Source of the DNA: an uncultured Eubacteriales bacterium
GTDB lineage: Bacteria > Bacillota > Clostridia > Christensenellales > Aristaeellaceae
DNA length: 10,432 bases
NCBI GenBank assembly: GCA_900553295.1
Contig: USCR01000084.1
Coordinates: 1-10,432 of the forward strand
Direction: 5' to 3'
Shown: in pieces, positions 1 through 6,939 of the stretch
Layout of the letters: each line of letters opens with the position of its first letter
How positions within the stretch are numbered: the stretch's first letter is position 1
The notes under the pieces: model-generated
The model's database searches: none
The model's input: only the letters and a program-made list of their open reading frames with translations
What the model was told of the DNA's origin: nothing
Translations under genes and position numbers: made by a program

Positions 1-54
1 CTGCGGAAGGAAAAAGGGCATAAGCGGGCACCGCGCAGGGATGCGTGGACGGCT

Positions 55-1113
55 TTACTGCTGTCCGAAATATTCTTTATAGATATCAAAAAAGCTGCTG
101 GTTGTCACCTGGTCATCATGGATCAGGGCAACGGATTCCCATAAGGGTTCATTCAGGTTTTTAGCCAGGGAATTCACGAAGCTGTCGTATTCCTGTCCGA
201 ATACCTCATCTTTGCGCTTTTCCACTATTTTCAGCTTGTTCCGGTCCGTTTCTTCCCGGTTAAAGGTGCTGATGCATTTGATGATTTCATATCCTCTGGA
301 GGTTTCCACAATGCCGCTGATCTCATCATTTCCCAGATTAAAGGCGGCGTTGGCGAAGGCCTGCTCCTGTTCTCCTTTGCCGAAGGACAGTGTTCCCTGG
401 GAATCATCGCTGTATTTCTCAATCAGCGCTTCAAACGCCTCTCCCTCCTGAGCGGCGCTTAAGACCTCCTGTGCCTTTTGATAGCATTTGGTCTTTTCCT
501 TATCCGAGTAAGGAGAAATGGTCCCGTCCGCATTTTCGGTCACTGTCTTTATGAGAATATGCTGTACGGTGATCGTTCTGGCTTCGTCATCACTGATCTC
601 CGGATTGATGTCACTGATAATCTGCCGGTACACCTTATCCGCCAGGGCATAATCCCGGTACATGCTTTCGATCAGCTGCCGGTTCACTTCCATGGCTTCC
701 CGTTCACGGTCGTTCAGCGAAGCATAATACTCCTCTGCTGCTGCTGCAACCATCTCCTCCTCCTGAGGGGTCAGCTGAATTCCTCTTCTGTCCGCAAGAA
801 GGGTCATAGCCTTGATCTGAGAGATTTCCGCAAGGACCTTGTTCTTGAGCTTATCCGAAAGCCCTTCCTCTCCCTCCTTCACTTCCCAGATCCGGGGGCC
901 GTATACCCCTTCATAGGTATTCTGCTCCGTCGTCAGATAGACCATCAGCTCCGGGAGGGTGCAGGAAGCGTCCTCCAGCCGGAATATTTCATTATGCCGG
1001 AAACCGGTAGTCAGAACCAGCTTCACCGGTTCCTGTTCACTGCAGCCGGACAGCGGCAGCGCCAGGCTGACTGCCAGAAGACAGGCAGCCAGTTTTACTT
1101 TCATTTTATTCAT
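55..1113 (-). CDS. PrsA/SurA-like peptidyl-prolyl isomerase lipoprotein (parvulin-type)
   Basis: Predicted lipid-anchored foldase on the outer face of the cytoplasmic membrane, assisting folding of exported proteins by cis-trans isomerisation of prolyl bonds. Seen in the 352-residue product: a basic N-terminus, a hydrophobic segment (about 7-20) and a lipobox LSGC with acylated Cys24; a helical N-terminal chaperone-like region to about 178; then a parvulin/rotamase-like domain at about 179-285 that opens with ITVQHILIKT and later has FGKGEQEQAF and the ISGIVETSRGYEIIK strand. These follow the PpiC/PrsA pattern. Its start overlaps the stop of the upstream oxidoreductase as ATGA (1110-1113), so translation is probably coupled. 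The AAGGA motif abuts this ATG but sits 9 nt before a second in-frame ATG (1102-1104), which would give a 349-residue protein with an equally good signal peptide and may be the real start. Family is well supported; catalytic activity is inferred, since many PrsA-like proteins act mainly as chaperones. Confidence 0.85.
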   Translation of the reverse strand: MNKMKVKLAACLLAVSLALPLSGCSEQEPVKLVLTTGFRHNEIFRLEDASCTLPELMVYLTTEQNTYEGVYGPRIWEVKEGEEGLSDKLKNKVLAEISQIKAMTLLADRRGIQLTPQEEEMVAAAAEEYYASLNDREREAMEVNRQLIESMYRDYALADKVYRQIISDINPEISDDEARTITVQHILIKTVTENADGTISPYSDKEKTKCYQKAQEVLSAAQEGEAFEALIEKYSDDSQGTLSFGKGEQEQAFANAAFNLGNDEISGIVETSRGYEIIKCISTFNREETDRNKLKIVEKRKDEVFGQEYDSFVNSLAKNLNEPLWESVALIHDDQVTTSSFFDIYKEYFGQQ

Positions 1114-2519
1114 TCCTTATTTCCCATACTCTGCAAAATGCTTCTTGCCACGCTGATGCCGTTGGCGGAGGCCTGCTGCAGGCCTCTTGTAACGCCCGCG
1201 CCGTCGCCGATAGCACGAAGCCCCTTTATACTGGTTTCAAAATCCTTATCCACCACTACTTTATTGGAATAGAACTTTACCTCCACCCCGTAAAGCAGAG
1301 TTTCATCACTTGCAATGCCCGGTGTTACCTTATCCAGGGCTTCTATCATTTCCGCGATATCCACCATGATCCTGTGAGGGAATACGAGCGAAAGGTCACC
1401 CGGCACCGCATCCTTCAGGGTGGGGATCAGATTGTTTCTGCAAAGCCGTTCTTCCGTTGTCCTTCTCCCCCGCCTGAAATCACCGAAGGTCTGTACCAGG
1501 ATCTTTCCTCCGCAGAGCATATTGGAAAGCTCCGCAATTTTACGTCCGTATTCAATGGGCGTGCTGAAGGGCTTTGTAAAATTCTTGGATACCAGAAGGG
1601 CGAAATTGGTATTGCTTGTTTTATAATCCTGGGATTTGTATGCATGGCCGTTTACCACCGCCAGGCCTCCCTCATAGTATTCCGTAGCCACTTCCCCGGA
1701 AGGATTGGTACAGAAGGTACGCACCTTATCATCAAAGGTAGGCGTATAGAAAATCAGCTTCGCCTCATACAGATTTTCATTCAGGAACTGCATCACTTCA
1801 TCCCGCACTTCCACACGCACGCCGATATCCACCGTACCAGGCGTGGTGGCAATACCGATCTGGGCACATTTGTCTTTAAACCAGTCGGCGCCCTCCCGTC
1901 CTACCGCAGATACGATTTCATCCGCCAGATAGGTGTCACCCTTATCCGTGACAATGCCTGCCGCGCGGCCGCCTTCCACCAGGATTTCCTCCACCATTGT
2001 GTGAAACATCATCTCCACGCCTTTTTCCGCAAGCGCGTCCTGCAGGCGGGAATAGATCTTATAGCCTTCTTCCGTCCCCAGATGCCTTATGGGACATTCC
2101 ACCAGCTTCAGGTTGGCATTAATGGCCTCTCTGCGGATTTCACGGATTTCCTTTTCCTTATCCATACCATAAACCCTGGTGTCGGCTCCATATTTTAAAT
2201 AGATGTTATCGGATTCCTTAATCAGTTCTTTTGTCTGTTCATAGCCAAGGATTTCCGGCAGATTTCCTCCCACATCGGGTGACAGGGAAAGCTTACCGTC
2301 GGAAAATGCCCCCGCACCTGCAAACCCTGTAGTGATGGAGCAAGGCTTACAGCCCACACACACCTTTGTTTTCCGTTTCGGGCAGGTCCTCTTCTCAATG
2401 GGACGGCCCTTTTCCACCATCAGCACCTTTAAATCTTTATTTTTCTCCATCAGCTCATAAGCACAGAAAATACCTCCCGGCCCTGCACCGATTATAATCA
2501 CATCATATTTTTGTTCCAT
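1110..2519 (-). CDS. FAD-dependent dehydrogenase, COG2509-like
   Basis: Cytoplasmic flavoprotein of 469 residues from the uncharacterised FAD-dependent dehydrogenase group (COG2509); physiological substrate unknown. Seen: an N-terminal Rossmann strand with GAGPGG (11-16) for the ADP part of FAD, an acidic residue at the end of strand 2 (VEKGRP, E37), and a cysteine cluster C46, C54, C57, C60 (TCPKR...CVGCKPC) followed by GFAGAGAFSDGKL, a hallmark of this group. Near the C-terminus, AIGDGAGVTRGLQQASANG is the second FAD-contact motif. The ATG at 2517-2519 is chosen because it directly precedes the nucleotide-binding strand and has a G-rich ribosome binding site (AGGGGG) 4 nt upstream; the frame stays open far upstream, but only as antisense of the GC-rich glycosidase gene. 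Transcribed from the promoter at 2578-2606 and coupled to the downstream foldase lipoprotein. The four cysteines could bind a metal or be redox-active; that is inference. Confidence 0.88.
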   Translation of the reverse strand: MEQKYDVIIIGAGPGGIFCAYELMEKNKDLKVLMVEKGRPIEKRTCPKRKTKVCVGCKPCSITTGFAGAGAFSDGKLSLSPDVGGNLPEILGYEQTKELIKESDNIYLKYGADTRVYGMDKEKEIREIRREAINANLKLVECPIRHLGTEEGYKIYSRLQDALAEKGVEMMFHTMVEEILVEGGRAAGIVTDKGDTYLADEIVSAVGREGADWFKDKCAQIGIATTPGTVDIGVRVEVRDEVMQFLNENLYEAKLIFYTPTFDDKVRTFCTNPSGEVATEYYEGGLAVVNGHAYKSQDYKTSNTNFALLVSKNFTKPFSTPIEYGRKIAELSNMLCGGKILVQTFGDFRRGRRTTEERLCRNNLIPTLKDAVPGDLSLVFPHRIMVDIAEMIEALDKVTPGIASDETLLYGVEVKFYSNKVVVDKDFETSIKGLRAIGDGAGVTRGLQQASANGISVARSILQSMGNKE

Positions 2520-2525
2520 AAAACC

Positions 2526-2556
2526 CCCTGTTCCGTCCCGGAAAACCCTGTTCCGG
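2526..2556 (-). promoter_or_regulatory. Leader with 20-bp-spaced direct repeat and competing hairpins
   Basis: On the plus strand CCCTGTTCCG occurs at 2526-2535 and again at 2546-2555, spaced 20 bp (about two helical turns). In the transcript (minus strand), CCGGAA (2551-2556) can pair with TTCCGG (2538-2543) over a 7-nt loop. TTCCG from that same segment (2539-2543) can instead pair with CGGAA at 2531-2535 over a 3-nt loop. The two stems exclude each other and lie just before the G-rich ribosome binding site. This could be an operator for a dimeric repressor, a translation-attenuating leader, or chance in a small space. The function is unproven. Confidence 0.35.
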
Positions 2557-2577
2557 CACACTGTCTTTGCCGGGTTC

Positions 2578-2606
2578 ATTATACCCATTTTACAGGCTAA
2601 AGTCAA
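2578..2606 (-). promoter_or_regulatory. Near-consensus sigma-70 promoter for the FAD dehydrogenase operon
   Basis: Read on the minus strand: TTGACT (-35, positions 2601-2606), a 17-bp spacer, then a perfect TATAAT (-10, positions 2578-2583). Transcription would start near 2570, leaving a leader of about 50 nt before the ATG at 2519. The -35 box lies only a few bases from the composition junction, so the native left-hand sequence must reach at least 2606. Confidence 0.85.
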
Positions 2607-2627
2607 TTCAGCCGGTACGCCAGGGCG
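2607..2627. other. Composition breakpoint: chimeric join or recombination junction
   Basis: To the left the DNA is near 50% GC and ends with an intact minus-strand promoter whose -35 box is 2601-2606. To the right it is above 60% GC and is already protein-coding by about 2610. The right-hand frame is open from 2601, just after a TAA at 2598-2600, and reads without interruption into the glycosidase; no ATG with a ribosome binding site is present. The abrupt change, together with loss of a gene's 5' end at the same point, marks a junction between two sources. I see no transposase, tRNA or attachment-site repeat here. Whether it is a real insertion edge or an assembly artefact cannot be told from sequence alone. 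Confidence 0.7.
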
Positions 2628-2652
2628 CAGGGCTTTCCCCCGGAAAGCCCTG
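2628..2652. repeat. Perfect 11-bp inverted repeat with CCC loop
   Basis: CAGGGCTTTCC (2628-2638), loop CCC (2639-2641), then GGAAAGCCCTG (2642-2652): both arms match fully. It lies about 20 bp right of the composition breakpoint and inside the open frame leading to the glycosidase, where it would encode QGFPPESP. No T-tract follows on either strand, so it does not look like an intrinsic terminator. It may simply be part of the truncated coding sequence. Confidence 0.7.
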
Positions 2653-2681
2653 AAGCGAACGACTGCGTCATTCTCTGCGCC

Positions 2682-4862
2682 GTGGGGGAGGACCTGATCC
2701 TCAGCGGGACCAACGACCGATCCGTCTATTACAGCGTTTTCCACCTGCTCCAGACGCGCTTCCATGTGGGATATTACTTTGACGGGGACACCTACGAGCA
2801 GCAAGGTGACCTGTCCGTGCCCACGGGACAGTGGGTGGAGCGCTCCGCCTTCCGTTTCCGGCACACGGTGGGGCAGTGGGTGTACAACTTCGCCGCCCTG
2901 CTCAACGGAGAGGAGCGGCGGCGGGAGCTGGAATTCTTCGCCCGGAACAAAATCAACTCCTACCGCTTCTACACCTGGAACAGTTATTTCCGCAAACGGG
3001 TGTTTCAAAAGATGGGCGTGCCCACGGAGCCCATTACCGCCGACGACCTGGCCCGCATGCGGGTGCTCCAGGAAACGGCGGAGTATGCCCGCCGCCTGGG
3101 CATGGAAACCATGGTCTACCTGCTGCCCCAGGAGACCAGCCTGGAATTTCGCAAGGTGTACCCCGACGCGCGGTACTTCGGCTGCGAATGGGTCAAGGAT
3201 GACGACGCCGCGCCGGACATCGTCCCCTACCTGTACCCGGACGATCCGCTGTACCGCCGCCTGATCCGCACCAGCGTGGAAACCTGGATTGAGACCTATG
3301 GCCCCTGCCGGCATTTCTCCGCCGCGCCGCCCTCGGAACACCACATCGCCACGGACATTGAGGACTTTATCAACATCAACGTGAACTTTGCCAAGTATAC
3401 CTACCAGGCCATCCGCGAGGCCGTGCCGGACGCCCGCTTCTTCTTTGACGGCTGGGGCGTGCGGGCCAACACGCCGCCCTCCATCTGGACCATGCCGGGG
3501 GTCATGGAGCGCTTTGTGGACGCGCTGCCGGAGGAGGTGTACTTCCTGGACCTGTGGCCCAACCGCAAGGAGTCGGTGTACACCTTCCGGGAGCCCATGT
3601 ACCGGGACAAGAACTACGGCCCCTTGCGCCGGGCAAAGTACATCCTGGAGCCCATCAACGAGTTTGGCGGCGACGACCACCTGCACGGGTGCTTTGAGCG
3701 GCACATCGAAGCGGCCAAGGAAATGACGGACCCCGCCGTGGTGGCCCACGGGGAGGGCTTTGGCAACGCCACGGAGCTGTGCGGCTTCAGCCTGCATTTC
3801 TTCGACCTGCTGTTTTCCCTGGCCTGGGACCCCCGCAAGGTGGACGTGGAAAGCTTCCTGCGCGACACGGCCATGCGCCGCTACGGTCCCCATCGGGCGC
3901 AGGCTGCCCTGCCCGCCCTGCGCTGCCTGCACCGGGCTGTGTATTCCAACCTGGACAGCTCCCACGCCCGCTACCAGAAGCGCTGCTACCTGACCCGGGT
4001 GCAGCGCCGCCTGGTGCCCGTGGAGGAGTCCCTGGAGGTGGCGCACGCCCTGGCCGGGTTTATCCAGGGCATGCTGGCCATTCCCGGCGCGGCGGAGGAC
4101 CGCCCCATGGGCCGGGACCTGTTCGACGCCCTGCGGCAATACATCACGGAATACTTCAACCTGCACCTGCAGCGGCTGTTCGAGATTTTCCTCACCCGCG
4201 CCCAGGGGAAGGCCGAGGACGTGCACCGGGGTTTCCGGCGGCACGCGGACATCCTGGAGGAGCTCCTCAGCTGCCTGGAGGAAATGGTGGCCGAGGATGA
4301 AAATTCCTATGTGGAAACGGTGGTGCGGCGCTATGAAGGCCGTCCCAGCGACCCGGACGTCTCCGGGGCGGACACGCACATCACGGACTTCCGCGCCTGG
4401 ATGCGCGACCTGGGCACCACCTTCGCCGGTACCATTCCCAACCTGGTGGATTACCCCAGCCGGGACTATGTGGAGCTGATCCGCGGGTATTACCACCCCC
4501 GCGTCCGCGCCTGCGTAGACGCCCTGGACCAGCTGCTGGACGACCGGGGCGCCACCCCGCCCCAGGCCGTGGACGATCGCCTGGAGCGCCTGTACCAAGG
4601 GGTGGAACAGCGCTGGCTCCGGGAGGGCTACCCCGTAACGGACGCGTGCCGCGCCCCGCACCTGCCCCTGGGCCGGGCGGCGCAGCGCGCCTGGGAGCGC
4701 CTGGCGTCCCTGCCCCTGGAAACAGACCTGGCCGCGCAGTCCACCCTGAACGTATCCGAGCGCGCCGATGTGTTTGCCAGCTACTCCGAGGATACCGACC
4801 TGAAGCAGGAGCGCTCCTGGACCACGGAAAACCCCTTTGCCAAAAAGGAGGAGCATGCATGA
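2682..4862 (+). CDS. 5'-truncated GH89-like glycosidase (alpha-N-acetylglucosaminidase-like)
   Basis: Likely glycoside hydrolase distantly related to family GH89 (NAGLU), which removes terminal alpha-linked GlcNAc. Numbering from the GTG at 2682: residues 1-50 resemble the end of the small alpha/beta domain that precedes the barrel (LILSGTNDRSVYYSVFHLL); about 55-380 look like a TIM barrel; the rest is mostly helical, as in NAGLU. Landmarks resembling GH89 are FFARNKINSYRFYTW (about 85-99), SAAPPSEHH with E219, NEFGGDDHLHG (326-336), HGEGFGNATE with E358, and RRYG (399-402). E219 and E358, 139 residues apart, are my candidates for the catalytic acid pair (inference). The GTG has no ribosome binding site, and the frame is open back to 2601 with coding-like sequence, so the true N-terminus (and any signal peptide) is missing at the breakpoint. 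The end overlaps the next gene by ATGA. A GH67, GH115 or GH20-related family with the same domain order is the main alternative. Confidence 0.6.
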   Translation: MGEDLILSGTNDRSVYYSVFHLLQTRFHVGYYFDGDTYEQQGDLSVPTGQWVERSAFRFRHTVGQWVYNFAALLNGEERRRELEFFARNKINSYRFYTWNSYFRKRVFQKMGVPTEPITADDLARMRVLQETAEYARRLGMETMVYLLPQETSLEFRKVYPDARYFGCEWVKDDDAAPDIVPYLYPDDPLYRRLIRTSVETWIETYGPCRHFSAAPPSEHHIATDIEDFININVNFAKYTYQAIREAVPDARFFFDGWGVRANTPPSIWTMPGVMERFVDALPEEVYFLDLWPNRKESVYTFREPMYRDKNYGPLRRAKYILEPINEFGGDDHLHGCFERHIEAAKEMTDPAVVAHGEGFGNATELCGFSLHFFDLLFSLAWDPRKVDVESFLRDTAMRRYGPHRAQAALPALRCLHRAVYSNLDSSHARYQKRCYLTRVQRRLVPVEESLEVAHALAGFIQGMLAIPGAAEDRPMGRDLFDALRQYITEYFNLHLQRLFEIFLTRAQGKAEDVHRGFRRHADILEELLSCLEEMVAEDENSYVETVVRRYEGRPSDPDVSGADTHITDFRAWMRDLGTTFAGTIPNLVDYPSRDYVELIRGYYHPRVRACVDALDQLLDDRGATPPQAVDDRLERLYQGVEQRWLREGYPVTDACRAPHLPLGRAAQRAWERLASLPLETDLAAQSTLNVSERADVFASYSEDTDLKQERSWTTENPFAKKEEHA

Positions 4863-5971
4863 GCCTGTTTGCGGAGCTGGGCCTGCGCCGCTATCTCAAC
4901 GCGGAGGATACCTTCACCACCAACGGCGCCAGCTGCATGCCCCCGGAGGTCTACCGCGCCATGGAGGAAATCTCCGGCGCGTGGGTGGACCTGGAACAAA
5001 TGCAGCGCCGGGTGGGGGAGGCCCTGGCCCAATGCACCCGGAACGAGGGAGCCTACGTATCCGCCGGGGCGGCCAGTGCCCTGACCCTGTGCGCCGCCGC
5101 GGCCATCACCCAGGGGGACCCGGAGGCCTTCCTGGCCCTGCCGGACGCCTCCCGCTGCCAGCGCAATGAACTGCTTGTTCTATCGCCCCAGCGCAATGCC
5201 TACTCCCTTAGCCTGGCCGCCAGCGGGGCGCGGCTGCGCTGGGCGGGACAGACCGGCGCGCCCCTGACCCTGGCGGAGCTGGAAGATGCTCTCACCCCCC
5301 GCACAGCGGCGGTGTGCTACTTTGTGTTCCATGGCGCGGCGCTCTGTCCGCCCCTGGAAAGCATCCTGGCGGCGGCCCATGCCCGGGACATCCCGGTGTT
5401 TGTGGACGCGGCGGCGCAGCTGCCCCCGGCGGAGAACCTGTGGCGCTTTACGGAAATGGGCGCGGATCTGGTTATCTTCAGCGGCGGCAAGGGACTGGCC
5501 GGCCCCCAGGACAGCGGCCTGGTGGTGGGCAAGCGGCTGTGGACCCAGCGTCTGCTGGCGCTGGGCGCCCCCCACGAGGGCCTCTGCCGGGGATCGAAGG
5601 TGACCCGGGAAACCCTGGCGGGGCTGTACGCGGCGGTGAAGCTGTTCCTGTCCGTGCCGGAGGCCCAGCGGCAGGAGCAGCTCCTGGAAAAGTGCCGCCT
5701 GGCCCGGTCGGTGATGACGCGCTGCGGCTTCACGGACATTCGCCTGGTGCCCAAGGGGCCCGTGGGGCAGGATTCCCCCCGGGTGCTGGGCCGCCCCGCG
5801 GGCATGCGCGCGCAGGACCTGCGCCAGGCCCTGCGGGAGGACGGCCTGCTGGTGGGCTATGACGCGGCGGAGGACGCACTTTCCTTTCACCCGCAGATGC
5901 TGACCCTGGAGCAGACGTGGGAAGCCTGCCGCATACTGGAACGCAGGGTCTTGCACGGAGAGGAGGCATAA
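4859..5971 (+). CDS. SelA/DgaE-like PLP-dependent ammonia-lyase
   Basis: Fold type I PLP enzyme of 370 residues in the SelA-like group that includes D-glucosaminate-6-phosphate ammonia-lyase (DgaE) and the EF0838-type proteins; expected to eliminate ammonia from a 2-amino sugar acid to give a 2-keto-3-deoxy acid. Seen: YVSAGAASALTLCAAAAI (about 66-83), the phosphate-cup glycine/alanine region typical of the group; VDAAAQLPP with D183, which should pair with the pyridine nitrogen; and FSGGKGLAGPQDSG with the Schiff-base lysine K211. Length matches the family. The ATG at 4859-4861 is chosen because AAGGAGG (4845-4851) lies 7 nt upstream and it overlaps the preceding stop as ATGA; the longer open frame starting near 4646 is antecedent coding sequence in another frame. 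The stop is 2 nt before the first RidA gene, and RidA proteins act on the enamine/imine products of such lyases. Substrate (phosphorylated or not) is not readable from sequence. Confidence 0.8.
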   Translation: MSLFAELGLRRYLNAEDTFTTNGASCMPPEVYRAMEEISGAWVDLEQMQRRVGEALAQCTRNEGAYVSAGAASALTLCAAAAITQGDPEAFLALPDASRCQRNELLVLSPQRNAYSLSLAASGARLRWAGQTGAPLTLAELEDALTPRTAAVCYFVFHGAALCPPLESILAAAHARDIPVFVDAAAQLPPAENLWRFTEMGADLVIFSGGKGLAGPQDSGLVVGKRLWTQRLLALGAPHEGLCRGSKVTRETLAGLYAAVKLFLSVPEAQRQEQLLEKCRLARSVMTRCGFTDIRLVPKGPVGQDSPRVLGRPAGMRAQDLRQALREDGLLVGYDAAEDALSFHPQMLTLEQTWEACRILERRVLHGEEA

Positions 5972-5973
5972 AC

Positions 5974-6441
5974 ATGGGCGCAACGGAAAAGCGCATGGAG
6001 CAGCTGGGCATCCGGCTGCAACAGACGGATTGGCGGGGCAAGGGCACGGTGGACGCGGTGCTGGCGGGCGACATGCTGTACCTGTCGGCCCACTACCCCG
6101 TGAATGAGCAGGGTGAACCGGTGTATCAGGGGCGCGTGGGCGCGGAGGTCACCCAGGAGGAAGCCTATCAGGCGGCGCGCCTCTGCGGGCTGAACATGCT
6201 GCGGACCATACAATTCTACATTGGCAGCCTGGACCGGGTGGATTACTTTGTCAAGGCCCTGGGGCTGGTGAACAGCGCGGGGGACTTTTGCAACATGCCC
6301 GCGGTGATGAACGGGTTCTCCGACCTGATGGTGGAAATCTTCGGCCAGCGGGGCCGCCATGCCCGGGCCGCCATGGGCGCCTATGTGCTGGAACAAAACA
6401 TGCCCGTATGCGTGGACGCCATTGTCCGCATCCGAAAGTGA
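5974..6441 (+). CDS. RidA/YjgF/UK114-family protein, copy 1
   Basis: Small cytoplasmic protein of 155 residues, expected to form a trimer and hydrolyse reactive enamine/imine intermediates to keto acids plus ammonia. It belongs to the longer RidA subgroup with YxGRVG near 51-56, an EAYQAARLCGLN helix (63-74), a LVNSAGDF strand-turn (98-105), FSDLMVEIFG (115-124) and GRHARAAMGA (127-136). R131 corresponds to the catalytic arginine of RidA (R105 in E. coli). The glutamate usually found in VEIEAIA is aspartate here (VCVDAIV, D148), a conservative but notable change. The ATG at 5974 follows AGGAGG (5961-5966) by 7 nt; the preceding stop is at 5969-5971. It lies between the PLP lyase and a second RidA gene, which supports a role in handling the lyase product. 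Confidence 0.87.
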   Translation: MGATEKRMEQLGIRLQQTDWRGKGTVDAVLAGDMLYLSAHYPVNEQGEPVYQGRVGAEVTQEEAYQAARLCGLNMLRTIQFYIGSLDRVDYFVKALGLVNSAGDFCNMPAVMNGFSDLMVEIFGQRGRHARAAMGAYVLEQNMPVCVDAIVRIRK

Positions 6442-6454
6442 GGGGGGAAGCGCC

Positions 6455-6937
6455 ATGATCCATGAAATTCGGGAAAACGGCCGGGAGGTGGCGCAGGCAT
6501 ACCCGCGGGTAAAGGCGCTGATCCCCATCCGGCAGGCGGGGGAATGGGTGTATGTGTCCGGGCACGGGCCGGAGGACATCAATACCTACGAGCCGCTGTA
6601 CCGGGGCCGGGTGGGCGAAGCGCTCACCCTGGCCCAGGGGCGGCAGGCCGCCGCGGAGTGCGGCAAGACCCTGCTGCGCGCCATCCAGGAGCGGTACGGG
6701 ACCCTGGACTGCATCGCGGGGCTGGTGCGGGCGCTGGTCCTGGTGAACTGCGGCGAAGGTTTTCAGGACATCGGCGCGGTGGCGGACGGCTTCTCCGACC
6801 TGTGCGTGGAGGTGCTCCAGGAGCGGGGCCGGCATGTGCGCACGGTGATGGGCACCCGCAACATGCCCAACCACAACATTCCCGTGGAGGTTGAGCTGAT
6901 CTTCCGCCTGGCGGAAGGATACGGGGAGGAGGCGTAA
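6455..6937 (+). CDS. RidA/YjgF/UK114-family protein, copy 2
   Basis: Second RidA-family protein, 160 residues, in tandem with copy 1. The same landmarks are visible: YVSGHGPED (33-41), LYRGRVGEALTLAQGRQAA (48-66), LVLVNCGEGFQDIGAVADGFSDLCVEV (about 94-120), and GRHVRTVMG (125-133) with the catalytic-type R129. Unlike copy 1 it keeps the usual glutamate (VEVELIF, E147). The two share an overall pattern but clearly differ along their length, so this is an old duplication or two distinct subgroups rather than a recent copy. The ATG at 6455 is preceded by AGGGGGGAAG (6441-6450), and the earlier in-frame open stretch overlaps copy 1. Two adjacent genes may allow a mixed trimer or two substrates; both are inference. 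Confidence 0.87.
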   Translation: MIHEIRENGREVAQAYPRVKALIPIRQAGEWVYVSGHGPEDINTYEPLYRGRVGEALTLAQGRQAAAECGKTLLRAIQERYGTLDCIAGLVRALVLVNCGEGFQDIGAVADGFSDLCVEVLQERGRHVRTVMGTRNMPNHNIPVEVELIFRLAEGYGEEA

Positions 6938-6939
6938 CC

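Noticed and set aside
1-54. Start of another minus-strand gene (ATG at 19-21 reading MPFFLPQ) or a terminator for the left operon
   Set aside because: There is no ribosome binding site before that ATG, only seven codons are visible, and no convincing stem with a T-tract is present.
478-1272. Plus-strand open frame of 264 codons opposite the foldase gene
   Set aside because: It has no recognisable domain or ribosome binding site and lies fully antisense to two well-supported coupled genes.
2628-2652. Intrinsic terminator at the palindrome
   Set aside because: No run of T follows the stem on either strand, and neither operon ends here; both read away from this point.
2520-2681. Mobile-element or site-specific integration signature at the breakpoint
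   Set aside because: I found no transposase, integrase, tRNA end, terminal inverted repeat or target duplication around the junction within this window.
1110-4856. A 1,248-codon minus-strand open frame spanning the dehydrogenase and the glycosidase region
   Set aside because: Only the part after the ATG at 2519 has protein-family motifs. The upstream part is the low-complexity antisense of a GC-rich gene, crosses the composition break, and has a promoter and ribosome binding site inside it.
4646-4858. An upstream-extended start for the PLP lyase
   Set aside because: The extension is Pro/Gly/Arg-rich shadow sequence within the glycosidase gene. The ATG at 4859 has a well-spaced AAGGAGG and gives the usual family length.
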